A stretch of 64,000 nucleotides of DNA, from the NCBI RefSeq assembly GCF_010119935.1, contig NZ_CP048209.1:265001-329000 (forward strand). Reading direction: 5' to 3'. The position numbers were made by a program, and so were the translations under genes. Position 1 is the stretch's first letter, and every line of letters begins with the position of its first letter. The DNA comes from Paenibacillus lycopersici. GTDB taxonomy: Bacteria > Bacillota > Bacilli > Paenibacillales > Paenibacillaceae. Under the pieces are notes generated by a model that saw nothing but the letters and a program-made list of their open reading frames with translations, was not told the origin of the DNA and searched no databases. Below, piece after piece: positions 45,265 through 53,300 of this stretch.

Positions 45265-46878
45265 CTAGAGCGCACGAAATGACATGACAAGCTCCTGCAG
45301 CAGCTGCCCCTGCCGGTTTGCCGTATATTCCAGAATCGGTTCCTGCAGCCAGTTCCAGTCTGGACCGAGGCAGACATTGCGCTCGCGCACGGCCTTCAGC
45401 GCTTCCCATTCCTGCGTACGCTGCAGCCGGTTCCACTCCGCCTGCGACTGGCGGTCCTTCATGACCGTCACCAACAGCGCGTCGGCATCGAACGCCTGCA
45501 GCTGCGCCGCCGTTACGAATTCGGTGGACTCGATTCGCTCGACGCCCGGCGCATGCGGAATACCCAGGTCGTCGTACAGCACCGTTCCCGCGCGCTTGCC
45601 CCATACCTGCATGCCCCGGGCGCATACGTTCAGGATGAGCAGCGGTCCCCGGCGCAACGACAGGGGGACAAGCTCCCGAGCCTCGGCCGCCTGCTCCTCG
45701 TAACGGGCGAGCCAGTGCGCTCCTTCCGTCTCCCGTTCCATGAACCGGGCCACTTGAGTGAGATGGGCCTTCCAGCTGTCCCCGTGCCAGCGCAGGAACA
45801 GCGTCGGCGCGATCGCGGTCAGCTTCGCCTTCTCCTCCGGCACGATCATTTCGTCGAGCGCGACGATGCGGTCCGGCCGCACGCGCAGCAGCGCCTTCCA
45901 GTTGAACTCGTAGTCGTGGCTGAGCGGCACCTTGACGTCGAACCGATACTTGCGGCGATAGTCGTCCGACCAATTCTGGTCGATCGGCGCGGCATGCGGA
46001 ATGATGCCCAATGTCAGCAGCTGGCCGATATTCGGCCAGCTATAGGCGGCTACCCGGCATTCCCGGCTCGCCAGATAGCGGCGCGGCGAGAGGCCGACTT
46101 GCTTCTTGAACTGGCTGCTGAAATAGAGCGGGTCCTTGTAGCCGACCGCTTCCGCTACCCGCCGCAGCGGCATGCCCGTCTCCAGAAGCTGCTTCGCTTC
46201 GTTCGTCCGCAGCTCGGCCAGGAACTCCATCACGCTCTGGCCGAATCGCTCCTTGAAGGAGCGCATGAAGTGATAGCGGCTCATGCCCGCTGCGCCCGCC
46301 AGATCATCAACGGTCATCGCTTCGCGGTAATGCCGCCGAAGATAGCCGTGCGCACGCTCAAGCGCCTCGCCTTGATCCCCTTGCTTCTTGAGCAGGACAT
46401 GCAGCAGCTCCAGGAATCCGGCTTGTCCGGCCAGCTTGTCGACGGGATCGGCCGCGCGCCAGCCTTCGGCCGTCTGCTCGCACAGCGCCGGCACGCGTGC
46501 ATCCCCCGGCACGCCGCACTTCCGGCGCTCCGCCAGCCACGCCCCGGCAGCCCGTACGTCCTCATCGGAACCGACGACGTCGAAGAGGAAGCGGTATTGC
46601 AAGGCGCCGTCGATCTCGTAATGCGTCTCCACCCGCTGCCCCGGGACCGCGATGAAGGCCGCTCCCGGCTGCAGCGGATACAGCACGCCGTCGATCACGA
46701 TCTGGCCGCGGGATTCCCCGGCCACGAACAGCATATAAGAAGGCGCGTTCGGATAGATGATCCGGCTTGCCTTGCGTTCTTGCTCGCGAATGCCCTCCTG
46801 CAATAGAAACCAGGCGTTCCCGGGCGATGCTTCGTCCGCCCCCTTCGCCCCGATTGCTTTCATGTCATGTAACGCCAT
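45265..46878 (-). CDS. AraC family regulator fused to a siderophore-binding domain (Btr-like)
   Basis: This 537-aa protein is a paralogue of the regulator at 31.3 kb, with the same order: cupin-like N-terminal domain, AraC helix-turn-helix pair (about residues 185-285, LAGAAGMSRYHFMRSFKERFGQSVMEFLAELRT) and a C-terminal binding-protein domain. Identical blocks include PNIGQLL, KYR.DV, LSH.YEFN and the IAP.LF..W.G pattern. It lies upstream of, and on the same strand as, a siderophore-binding lipoprotein gene, so it is probably its activator. The start at 46878 follows GAGAGGGGTACCCGC. Confidence 0.9.
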   Translation of the reverse strand: MALHDMKAIGAKGADEASPGNAWFLLQEGIREQERKASRIIYPNAPSYMLFVAGESRGQIVIDGVLYPLQPGAAFIAVPGQRVETHYEIDGALQYRFLFDVVGSDEDVRAAGAWLAERRKCGVPGDARVPALCEQTAEGWRAADPVDKLAGQAGFLELLHVLLKKQGDQGEALERAHGYLRRHYREAMTVDDLAGAAGMSRYHFMRSFKERFGQSVMEFLAELRTNEAKQLLETGMPLRRVAEAVGYKDPLYFSSQFKKQVGLSPRRYLASRECRVAAYSWPNIGQLLTLGIIPHAAPIDQNWSDDYRRKYRFDVKVPLSHDYEFNWKALLRVRPDRIVALDEMIVPEEKAKLTAIAPTLFLRWHGDSWKAHLTQVARFMERETEGAHWLARYEEQAAEARELVPLSLRRGPLLILNVCARGMQVWGKRAGTVLYDDLGIPHAPGVERIESTEFVTAAQLQAFDADALLVTVMKDRQSQAEWNRLQRTQEWEALKAVRERNVCLGPDWNWLQEPILEYTANRQGQLLQELVMSFRAL

Positions 46879-46909
46879 GCGGGTACCCCTCTCATTACCT
46901 TCTGCTTTG

Positions 46910-46939
46910 ATCCTAATTGATTATTATTCTCAGTGTCAA
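46910..46939 (-). promoter_or_regulatory. Promoter with Fur box of the second AraC-type regulator
   Basis: On the minus strand TTGACA (46934-46939), 18 bp, TAGGAT (46910-46915). The Fur core TGAGAATAATAATCA (46918-46932) has two mismatches. The first 14 bases of the element are identical to those before the paralogue at 31214. Confidence 0.78.
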
Positions 46940-47177
46940 TGAACAGATACAAGCAGCCGAGAAAGGGTACATAGAAGTCGTTATCGAAATAGACATAGAA
47001 GGCTCCCACTCCAGGCGGGGGCATGCCGTAATGCCGGGATGCAGATGACATCGTTCAAGCGTTCATGAGGCTTCCCGGCCGATTGAAGGGAGCGCTTGCC
47101 GAGCGAGCGTCCGTCAACGAATCAGCTATCCGACAAGCCCGGCGAGGGCACAGGAATGGCGGGAGGAGGTAGAGAGC

Positions 47178-47780
47178 ATGAGCAAGAACGGCGTGATCGC
47201 GTGTTGCCTTTTTCTATCGCTTATTGTAAACGCCTATTTGGCGAAGGCGTATTTCGATGGCCGCTCGAACCGGGTCGCGCTTGAAAAAGGCATCCTGATG
47301 AACGAGTTCATCGACAGGGAGAAGAAGCTGGGCAATTTCAGAGCCCTCGTCGTTCAATTGGCGGCCAAGAGCGATAAGCTTGCTCCTGTTAGCCAAGAAC
47401 AATTGAGCGCGTATCGGCTATTGGCGTCGCCCGGAGATTCGACCATCATGAGTCCCACCTACGAATTCCGGGCGAAATACGAGCCGTATGACGATGATCT
47501 CGCATTCTTGCAGCAATTCGACAGCGAGTACAAGGGCGTCGTAGACGGCTTCATAACGAAGCTGCCGTTCATGAATAAGGAACAACTGGCGGCAGCCGCC
47601 AAACATATGGATGCAATCTGCGATTTATACATGGATCAGGCATTGCGGGATTGGATGATCAGAAGGAATGGGAGTAAGGTACACATTCGATTCAATCCGC
47701 CGCAAGCCGTTCTTAACCAAGTGATCCAGGAGCTCCGATCGATCCGCGAAGAGCTTGAAGCCGTTCAACAGGCCGCGTAG
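47178..47780 (+). CDS. Membrane-anchored hypothetical protein (200 aa)
   Basis: I do not recognise a family. A single N-terminal hydrophobic segment (about residues 5-24) without lipobox or clear cleavage site suggests a signal anchor with a 175-residue extracellular part. This is mostly helical and charged, ending in a coiled-coil-like helix VLNQVIQELRSIREELEAVQQ. GGAGGTAGAGAG precedes the ATG. No obvious partner lies next to it. Confidence 0.72.
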   Translation: MSKNGVIACCLFLSLIVNAYLAKAYFDGRSNRVALEKGILMNEFIDREKKLGNFRALVVQLAAKSDKLAPVSQEQLSAYRLLASPGDSTIMSPTYEFRAKYEPYDDDLAFLQQFDSEYKGVVDGFITKLPFMNKEQLAAAAKHMDAICDLYMDQALRDWMIRRNGSKVHIRFNPPQAVLNQVIQELRSIREELEAVQQAA

Positions 47781-47885
47781 CGAAATATGGTAAACTAACA
47801 AAACCATAATATGTGCTGCATACTGTCGCTTGGTTGGTCGCGGTCATCGCCGTTTATAAGGATGATGAAAGGAGGGGAGAACGAG

Positions 47886-48110
47886 ATGAGCTTAACCCCG
47901 CTGCAGCAATCCGTATTATCGGCATTGACTGCCGAATGGCAGACACCGGTGCAGATTGCCGAACGGCTTCCCGATGCTTCGGTGAATCCGACTGACGTCA
48001 ATCAGGCGCTAAAAGACCTTCTGCGCGAAGGACTTGCGCAGGCTAATCCCGTTGTTCTTGGTCTGTATCGATTAGCCATACGCGGCACAGACAAGGGAAC
48101 GGAAGAGTAA
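47886..48110 (+). CDS. Small protein with a predicted winged-helix-like fold (74 aa)
   Basis: ATG 47886 follows AAAGGAGGGGAG with good spacing. The pattern LTPLQQSVLSALTAEWQTPVQIAERL...TDVNQALKDLLREGLA is that of a helix-turn-helix with a wing (compare MarR or Rrf2-like short domains), ending in a beta hairpin VVLGLYRLA. It may bind DNA or act as an antitoxin-like regulator, but there is no partner gene. This is a fold guess only. Confidence 0.65.
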   Translation: MSLTPLQQSVLSALTAEWQTPVQIAERLPDASVNPTDVNQALKDLLREGLAQANPVVLGLYRLAIRGTDKGTEE

Positions 48111-48276
48111 GCGATATTTCTTGGTACAAGGCCAACATGGAATCAACATGCCGCACGAGCGCTCGACTATGCTGGATAAGTCTGTAAAGCGCGCCCGGAC
48201 CTTCCGATAATAGAGATGAGTGACGGAATGATACATAGGGTTCGTCGACATCGAGGAATGGAAGGAGAGGGTAAGC

Positions 48277-48579
48277 ATGCACTACCAGGTTTGCCAGCAA
48301 GTCAAGATCGTGGATATGGACGAGGAAATCATCTCGGAAGTGGTATTCGAGCATGGGGAATACGAGACGGCAGCGCTGTCGATCGGCTCCTCCGTCGTGA
48401 TTCATCAATTGGGGTTGAAGGAGTTCGACGTTGTCTACGACAAAAGAGAGGGCAAGATCGCCCGATTCAAAGTCGTCGATATCGAGATCGACCTGATCAC
48501 GCAGCCGGTGGTCACGCGCGTGTATCTGGAACCGACGAAACTGATCGTCGGCCAGCATGATATCGGGGAGTTTGCTTGA
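48277..48579 (+). CDS. Hypothetical protein of 100 aa
   Basis: ATG 48277 lies behind GGAAGGAGAGG. The protein is small, acidic, soluble and beta-rich (VCQQVKIVDMDEEIISEVVFEHG, VTRVYLEPTKLIVG). I know no family for it. It stands alone. The 250 bp that follow hold no credible gene; the open frames there lack ribosome binding sites. Confidence 0.68.
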   Translation: MHYQVCQQVKIVDMDEEIISEVVFEHGEYETAALSIGSSVVIHQLGLKEFDVVYDKREGKIARFKVVDIEIDLITQPVVTRVYLEPTKLIVGQHDIGEFA

Positions 48580-48829
48580 TCCACGAGTGAAGCAAAACCG
48601 AATATCCGCGTTCAATCGCGGATGCGGGGGGTCTGCGACTGGTGCCGGGGGGGCGGCTGCCGCAGACCGCTTCGGCGTTCCCGCGAACGGCGCGCCAACA
48701 AGGGACGAGGAATGCGGCTGGCGCCGGAGAGGATATTTATGGTCGGGGTAGAACTTATTTGGGTGAAGGGATTCTTGCCTTCATTAGATGGGTTAGCATC
48801 ACTCATCCCTTGAAACGGAGCTGATTCCA

Positions 48830-49246
48830 TTGGTTGAACGCGCACGAATTAAGCACGCGCTGCAGGTCAGGCTGGTTTCCGATTACGAACGGGCACAAGC
48901 TTATTACTCGAACGTGCTGGGATTTACCGTCGACGAATGGGGACATACGGAACGCGAAGGCGTAGGATTCATCCTGCAGCAAGCGGCGAATGCGGAAGAC
49001 GTCCGCCCGAACGCGCATCCGTCGCCGCGCCACTATCCGCACGGCTGGACCGGCCCGCCATCGGGCTGGGATACCTACGCTTACTCGGATTCGAACGGCG
49101 TCCAAGCGCTGTATGACGAGTTCAAAGCAAGCGGCGCCATCATCGCCTACGAACCGGTCATCGAGGACATGGGGAGCATGAAGTGGAAAGAGTTTGCGGT
49201 GAAGGACCCGGACGGATACGTACTTGTATTCGGCGGCGGCGACTGA
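48830..49246 (+). CDS. VOC superfamily (glyoxalase/dioxygenase fold) protein
   Basis: The 138-aa protein starts with TTG behind CGGAGCTGATTCC. It has the paired beta-alpha-beta-beta-beta modules: VRLVSDYERAQAYYSNVLGFTVDEWG, then SNGVQALYDEFKASGA, and the C-terminal FAVKDPDGYVLVFGGG. Such proteins bind a metal and act as lyases, dioxygenases or antibiotic-binding proteins. The substrate is unknown. Two further VOC proteins lie within 9 kb. Confidence 0.88.
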   Translation: MVERARIKHALQVRLVSDYERAQAYYSNVLGFTVDEWGHTEREGVGFILQQAANAEDVRPNAHPSPRHYPHGWTGPPSGWDTYAYSDSNGVQALYDEFKASGAIIAYEPVIEDMGSMKWKEFAVKDPDGYVLVFGGGD

Positions 49247-49262
49247 CGATGAACATCGAAGC

Positions 49263-49302
49263 TGAGGCAATCTGAGGCGATCTAAGGCGACCTAAGGCGA
49301 TA
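49263..49302 (+). repeat. Four degenerate 10-bp tandem repeats
   Basis: Units TGAGGCAATC, TGAGGCGATC, TAAGGCGACC and TAAGGCGATA follow each other directly after the VOC gene stop codon. The function is unknown. Confidence 0.75.
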
Positions 49303-49520
49303 GGGTCTCCTGCGAGGGCCTGTCCGATCGCGAGAGGGAAGACTGAACCGGGAGACCGCGCCGGACGCGGGCATAGGGGCTGCGACAAGCCGGGAGCAAG
49401 CGGCCTGTTGCGGCCCTCTTTGCGTTCTCTGCTTCGATAGCCAATGCAAATAAGCCACCGTCCGGTTAGAAATGCCGACGCCCCGGCATCTACAATAATG
49501 TGGACAAAGGAGGGAATCAG

Positions 49521-50303
49521 TTGCAAGCGGACAACCAGCCTCAGCGCGACCAGGAGCTCGTGGCCAGGGCAAGGGAAGGCGATCCGGACGCCTTCGGCGA
49601 GCTGGTGCGCCGGCATCGGGCAAGGGCGGTCGGCGTGGCGCGGACACTGACGCAGGATACGCATTTGGCCGAAGATATCGTGCAGGAGGCGCTGGTGAAA
49701 GCATTCCTCAAGCTGGGCTCGCTCGTGGATGAACGGCGGTTCGCCCCTTGGCTGTCGCGGATCGTGCGCAACGAGGCCTATATGAAGCTGCGCCGGGGCG
49801 GGCCCCATGGCAAGGAGCGGCCGTTCACGGCCTGGGCGGGGTCCGCCGCGCGCGGGACGGTGCCCGCTCGGGCGAGCGATGCCGCGGCAGTCCGCTCCGC
49901 ACGAGGGGAAGCGGAGCAGCGCACGATCGACGACGTGCTGTTTCGTCTCGGCCAAAGCGCGCTCGAGTCGGCGCGGCAGGCAACCGACCCGACGCAGGCT
50001 CTGCTGCGCAAGGAGCTGGTCGACGGCATACGGAGTCTGCTGCGCTGCCTGACGCGCCGCGAGAAGGACGTCTTCGAGCGGTTCTTCCTGGATCAGCTCC
50101 CGCCCCAGGACATCGCGGCCCTTCTCCATACCTCGGTGGCCAGCATCTACAACAGCCTATCCCGTGCCCGGACGAAGATGCAGCACGAGCGAATCCGCGT
50201 CCACGTCAGCATGTACATTGAGCAGCGAAGGGCACTCGGCAAGCCGAAGCGGAAGCTTCTGGCTCCCCCGGGTATTCGAATCGCATGGAAGGGTGATGAA
50301 TAG
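49521..50303 (+). CDS. RNA polymerase sigma factor, ECF type
   Basis: From TTG 49521, six bases after AAAGGAGGG, the product has 260 aa. Region 2 (about residues 10-80) shows ELVRRHRARAVGVARTLTQDTHLAEDIVQEALVKAF and region 4 (about 165-225) shows LTRREKDVFERFFLDQLPPQDIAALLHTSVASIYNSLSRARTKM. The linker between them is long (about 85 residues) and rich in Arg and Ala. No anti-sigma factor gene is adjacent. Instead the stop codon TAG shares its G with the GTG start of a peptidase-fold gene, giving tight coupling. A start at 49500 would lie upstream of the ribosome binding site. Confidence 0.88.
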   Translation: MQADNQPQRDQELVARAREGDPDAFGELVRRHRARAVGVARTLTQDTHLAEDIVQEALVKAFLKLGSLVDERRFAPWLSRIVRNEAYMKLRRGGPHGKERPFTAWAGSAARGTVPARASDAAAVRSARGEAEQRTIDDVLFRLGQSALESARQATDPTQALLRKELVDGIRSLLRCLTRREKDVFERFFLDQLPPQDIAALLHTSVASIYNSLSRARTKMQHERIRVHVSMYIEQRRALGKPKRKLLAPPGIRIAWKGDE

Positions 50304-51316
50304 TGGCAGGAAGTCCAAGACACGATTTCACATGGAGCCGCAACACCGATACGGAGAGCATTTACAGTCTGGTGCGGTACACCGGCAATAAGGGGTTATC
50401 CCACACCGATATTATGGGTCTGACCGCGCATGCGTTCCGCATCATCATCGATCGCGAGGAAGTCGAGGTAGGCAGCTACTCCTTCTTCGACTGGCAGCTG
50501 CGGCATGCGGAAGCGCTGCGCAATCTGGGGTATGCCGTCCGGACGACAGGCAGGCAGAATCATGTCTCGCCGACGCCCGAGGAGCTCGAGACGGCGCTGG
50601 AGATGATCCACGCCAGCCTGGACGCGGGGGTTCCGGCATTAAGCTGGGATCTGTTCATCCCGGAGTGGGGCGTCATCTACGGGTACGACGACGAGGCCCG
50701 CATGCTGCAATGCCGCGATGTCCGCAGGGACGGCGAGCTGCCCTACGAGAAGCTGGGCCGCGGCGAGGTGACGGAGCTGTATGTGCTGACGATTACGGAC
50801 ACGAAGTCCGTCGATCGCCGCACGATGCTCAAGGGCGCGCTGAAGCTTGCGCTCGAGCATGCGCATGTCCAGCAGTTCCGCGAGGAGGAGAGCGCGGGAC
50901 ACAGCAACGGGCTGGCCGCGTTCGACGCCTGGATACACGCCTTCGAGCGGAGAACCGCCAATCCGTTCGGCAATGCCGTCAATACGGGCAAGGTCTGCGA
51001 TGCGCGCGAGTTCGCCGTGCAGTTCCTCCGGGAGCTGGCGGACAATGGGACGGAGCTGGAGCCGGAGCAGGGGCAAGGGCAAGGGCAGGATGATGAGTCG
51101 CTGCGTCACTTGGCCCGCCAAGCGGCGGAGCGGTATGCCGTGGTCGCGGGCAGCCTGTCGGCCATGCGCGAGATGTTCCCGTTCCCGCACGGCGGCGAGC
51201 CGGGCAGCGAGGCGGAGGCAAGCCGGGCGATCGCGCTGCTGCAGGAAGCGAAGGCAGCGGAGACGGAGGGCGTCGCGCTGCTTGCCCGAATGCTGGAGCT
51301 GCTGGAACGGGAATGA
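50303..51316 (+). CDS. C39-peptidase/BtrH-like protein, coupled to the sigma factor
   Basis: The 337-aa protein starts with GTG overlapping the sigma factor stop by one base. Residues 20-180 resemble the papain-like BtrH N-terminal/C39-like fold: SIYSLVRYTGNKGLSHTDIMGLTAHAFRIII and, later, ALSWDLFIPEWGVIYGYDDEARMLQ. The position where the catalytic Cys would sit in the first helix has Ser/Ile-rich sequence and no Cys, so it may be inactive or use another residue. The C-terminal half is helical with an EQGQGQGQ stretch. It resembles the protein encoded at 53301 in layout. It may sense or process a ligand that controls the sigma factor; this is an inference. Confidence 0.7.
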   Translation: MAGSPRHDFTWSRNTDTESIYSLVRYTGNKGLSHTDIMGLTAHAFRIIIDREEVEVGSYSFFDWQLRHAEALRNLGYAVRTTGRQNHVSPTPEELETALEMIHASLDAGVPALSWDLFIPEWGVIYGYDDEARMLQCRDVRRDGELPYEKLGRGEVTELYVLTITDTKSVDRRTMLKGALKLALEHAHVQQFREEESAGHSNGLAAFDAWIHAFERRTANPFGNAVNTGKVCDAREFAVQFLRELADNGTELEPEQGQGQGQDDESLRHLARQAAERYAVVAGSLSAMREMFPFPHGGEPGSEAEASRAIALLQEAKAAETEGVALLARMLELLERE

Positions 51317-51444
51317 AGGCGCAGGCTCGCTAGCAAGCGATTAATCCGATAAGGCACCTCGCAGCAGAAGGAACGCCAAGGTTAGCAAGGCCGGCGCTCC
51401 ATACCGGGAGCGCTGGCCTTTTATGGCATGCATGGTTAGCGGGG

Positions 51445-52263
51445 TTAACAGTCCTCGTAACTCCACACATTGATCTGGTTGCCGTAGAGGTCATAGGTAT
51501 GGAAGAGCACCAAGTATTTCGGGTTGCCCGCGACGTCCGTGACGTCAAGGCCCTGCTCCTTCAGCCGATTGTGCGACGCGTAGAAGTCGGCCTTCTTGCG
51601 AATGACCCAGTACGGCCTCGCGGCGACGGTCAGCTTGTCTGACTGAGCATCCGAATCCGGCGGCAGCGTCTCGAGGAAGACCGGGCAGCCCTCGCGGCAG
51701 ATGACCATGGCGGCCGACTCGCCGTCCTCGCTTAGCTGCTCTACTTTAGCGCCAAGGTTGGCCTCGTACCATCGGATGGCTTCCTGCAAGTTCCCGACGC
51801 CGAAGCGCGGGAGGGCCTGGAAAGCGAAGCGTGCATGGGGGGCCTTGGCGAGAAAATCTTCCGTGCCGGGTTCCGGCTCGATCGCGGTCAGCCGGTTGCC
51901 GATCGGGTCATAGAAGTCGAATCGGCGGCCGAATCCCGAGCTGTCGATGTCCGTCGTTTCGATATTGTGGGCGCGCATATAGGCATGAGCCGCCTCCAGG
52001 TCGGGCGCCGTGAAGCAGAAGCGAACGTTGCCGTTCCGCCCCCAATCGACCGCATAATGCGGATGGTCGTGTTCGACGGATTTCACGTGAATGGCCCCGA
52101 TTGCCGGGAATTTGAGCGTGGCCATGCGCTCGACCGGATGATCCTCCTGGTACGTAACCTCTAGATCGAGATGAGTCCGATACCACGTTACCAGTTCCTT
52201 GAATCGCTCCCAGGGAGCAATGATGAAGCCCCCGTCAAAATCATCCAACTGCAATGCAACCAT
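51445..52263 (-). CDS. VOC superfamily protein with two modules
   Basis: ATG 52263 lies 8 bp after GGAGGT and gives 272 aa. Two VOC modules are visible: residues about 12-130 (WYRTHLDLEVTYQEDHP, FDFYDPIGNRLTAIEPE) and about 145-270 (AIRWYEANLGAKVEQL, HTYDLYGNQINVWS). A longer frame from TTG 52323 would overlap the upstream MerR gene but has no ribosome binding site. It is encoded just after a BmrR-like MerR regulator on the same strand, so the pair probably forms an operon in which the VOC protein may bind or modify the inducing compound. Confidence 0.85.
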   Translation of the reverse strand: MVALQLDDFDGGFIIAPWERFKELVTWYRTHLDLEVTYQEDHPVERMATLKFPAIGAIHVKSVEHDHPHYAVDWGRNGNVRFCFTAPDLEAAHAYMRAHNIETTDIDSSGFGRRFDFYDPIGNRLTAIEPEPGTEDFLAKAPHARFAFQALPRFGVGNLQEAIRWYEANLGAKVEQLSEDGESAAMVICREGCPVFLETLPPDSDAQSDKLTVAARPYWVIRKKADFYASHNRLKEQGLDVTDVAGNPKYLVLFHTYDLYGNQINVWSYEDC

Positions 52264-52319
52264 ACCGACGATACCTCCACTAGGCTTGAAATGGGATTTC
52301 TTAGCTGCAGTATAAACCT

Positions 52320-53099
52320 TCAAGTTGCTTGAAGGTCAAGCGGAAAACGCGACTGCGATACGGGAATCATCAGCTCGTACGTCGGCAATTGCGGGAAATG
52401 CCGTTCCAGCCGCCTGCCCGAAGGTTCGAAGCCGAATCGCGCCAGATAGCGGATCGTTCGCATGCAGACATGCATGTCGTCCCAGGCGCAATCGACGGTC
52501 ACGAACAAGGTGGGCGGGATGACTTCGATCCACGAACCGGGAGGGAGCTGCGGGTGGCCGGCCGATTTGACCGGGAAGCCGACCTCGAGCCGGATGGCAT
52601 GCCGGAGAGACTCGGCGACCCGGATGACGCTGGCGCCTTGAGGTTGAACCTTACAGGCGCGAAGCCCGGCGGACGCCTGCTCCAGCGCCTCCGAGTAGGA
52701 GCGCACCGGCTTGTCCAACAGGAACGGCTGCCATAGAACGGAGACGGGTTCCTCCCAGCGGGCCAAGTGCAGACTGCCGATGCTCGGATGAATGCCGTTC
52801 AAGTACGAGGCCGCGATCTGAACGGACAGCATTCGCGCTTCCGTGTCCCTGCGCCACTGCTTGAGCAAGACGGCCCGGCTCGCTTCGTCGGCATGCAGGA
52901 ACCGGCCGATCTCGTGCAAGCCGATACCGGATTGGCGGAGACTGTTGATCATCTTGGCCTGGCTGATTTGGCTGGCCGCGTAACGGCGATAACCGTTGTC
53001 CAGCCGTTCGGCAGGGACGAGGAGCCCCTTGGACTCGTAGAATCGAAGGGCGCTCGGGTTCAACCCCGTGCATGCCGCAAAATCGGCGATACTGAGCAT
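52320..53099 (-). CDS. MerR family regulator with GyrI-like effector domain
   Basis: The 259-aa protein has an N-terminal MerR winged helix (LSIADFAACTGLNPSALRFYESKGLLVPAERLDNGYRRYA), a short coiled coil and a C-terminal domain of about 150 residues similar to the GyrI-like small-molecule-binding fold of BmrR, ending in YLARFGFEPSGRRLERHFPQL and PVSQSRFPL. BmrR-type proteins activate transporters or detoxifying enzymes when they bind hydrophobic cations or other drugs. The likely target here is its own operon with the VOC gene. Confidence 0.85.
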   Translation of the reverse strand: MLSIADFAACTGLNPSALRFYESKGLLVPAERLDNGYRRYAASQISQAKMINSLRQSGIGLHEIGRFLHADEASRAVLLKQWRRDTEARMLSVQIAASYLNGIHPSIGSLHLARWEEPVSVLWQPFLLDKPVRSYSEALEQASAGLRACKVQPQGASVIRVAESLRHAIRLEVGFPVKSAGHPQLPPGSWIEVIPPTLFVTVDCAWDDMHVCMRTIRYLARFGFEPSGRRLERHFPQLPTYELMIPVSQSRFPLDLQAT

Positions 53100-53119
53100 A
53101 TGCGATCCGCCTACTTTTT

Positions 53120-53146
53120 GCCCCCTACTATATCACTATCGGGGGC
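53120..53146 (-). promoter_or_regulatory. Inverted repeat upstream of the MerR/VOC operon
   Basis: GCCCCC-N15-GGGGGC lies 21 bp before the MerR start codon. GC-rich palindromes of this kind are operators of BmrR-like regulators. Promoter boxes are not clear. Confidence 0.45.
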
Positions 53147-53300
53147 CTGCCGCTATCCCTTTCTGCGCGTCTCCCTGCCGCGACCGTTCTATGAAATTAT
53201 TACGGTATGACAAATAATGTCAGAGCGGCTATGCTATGATTAAACTGCTTTCAACCGCAACACAACAATAGGATAGGATGCCAACAGTGGAGGGGTGCTC

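Noticed and set aside
48580..48829. Small Arg/Gly-rich open frames
   Set aside because: No ribosome binding site, biased composition, and mutually overlapping frames.
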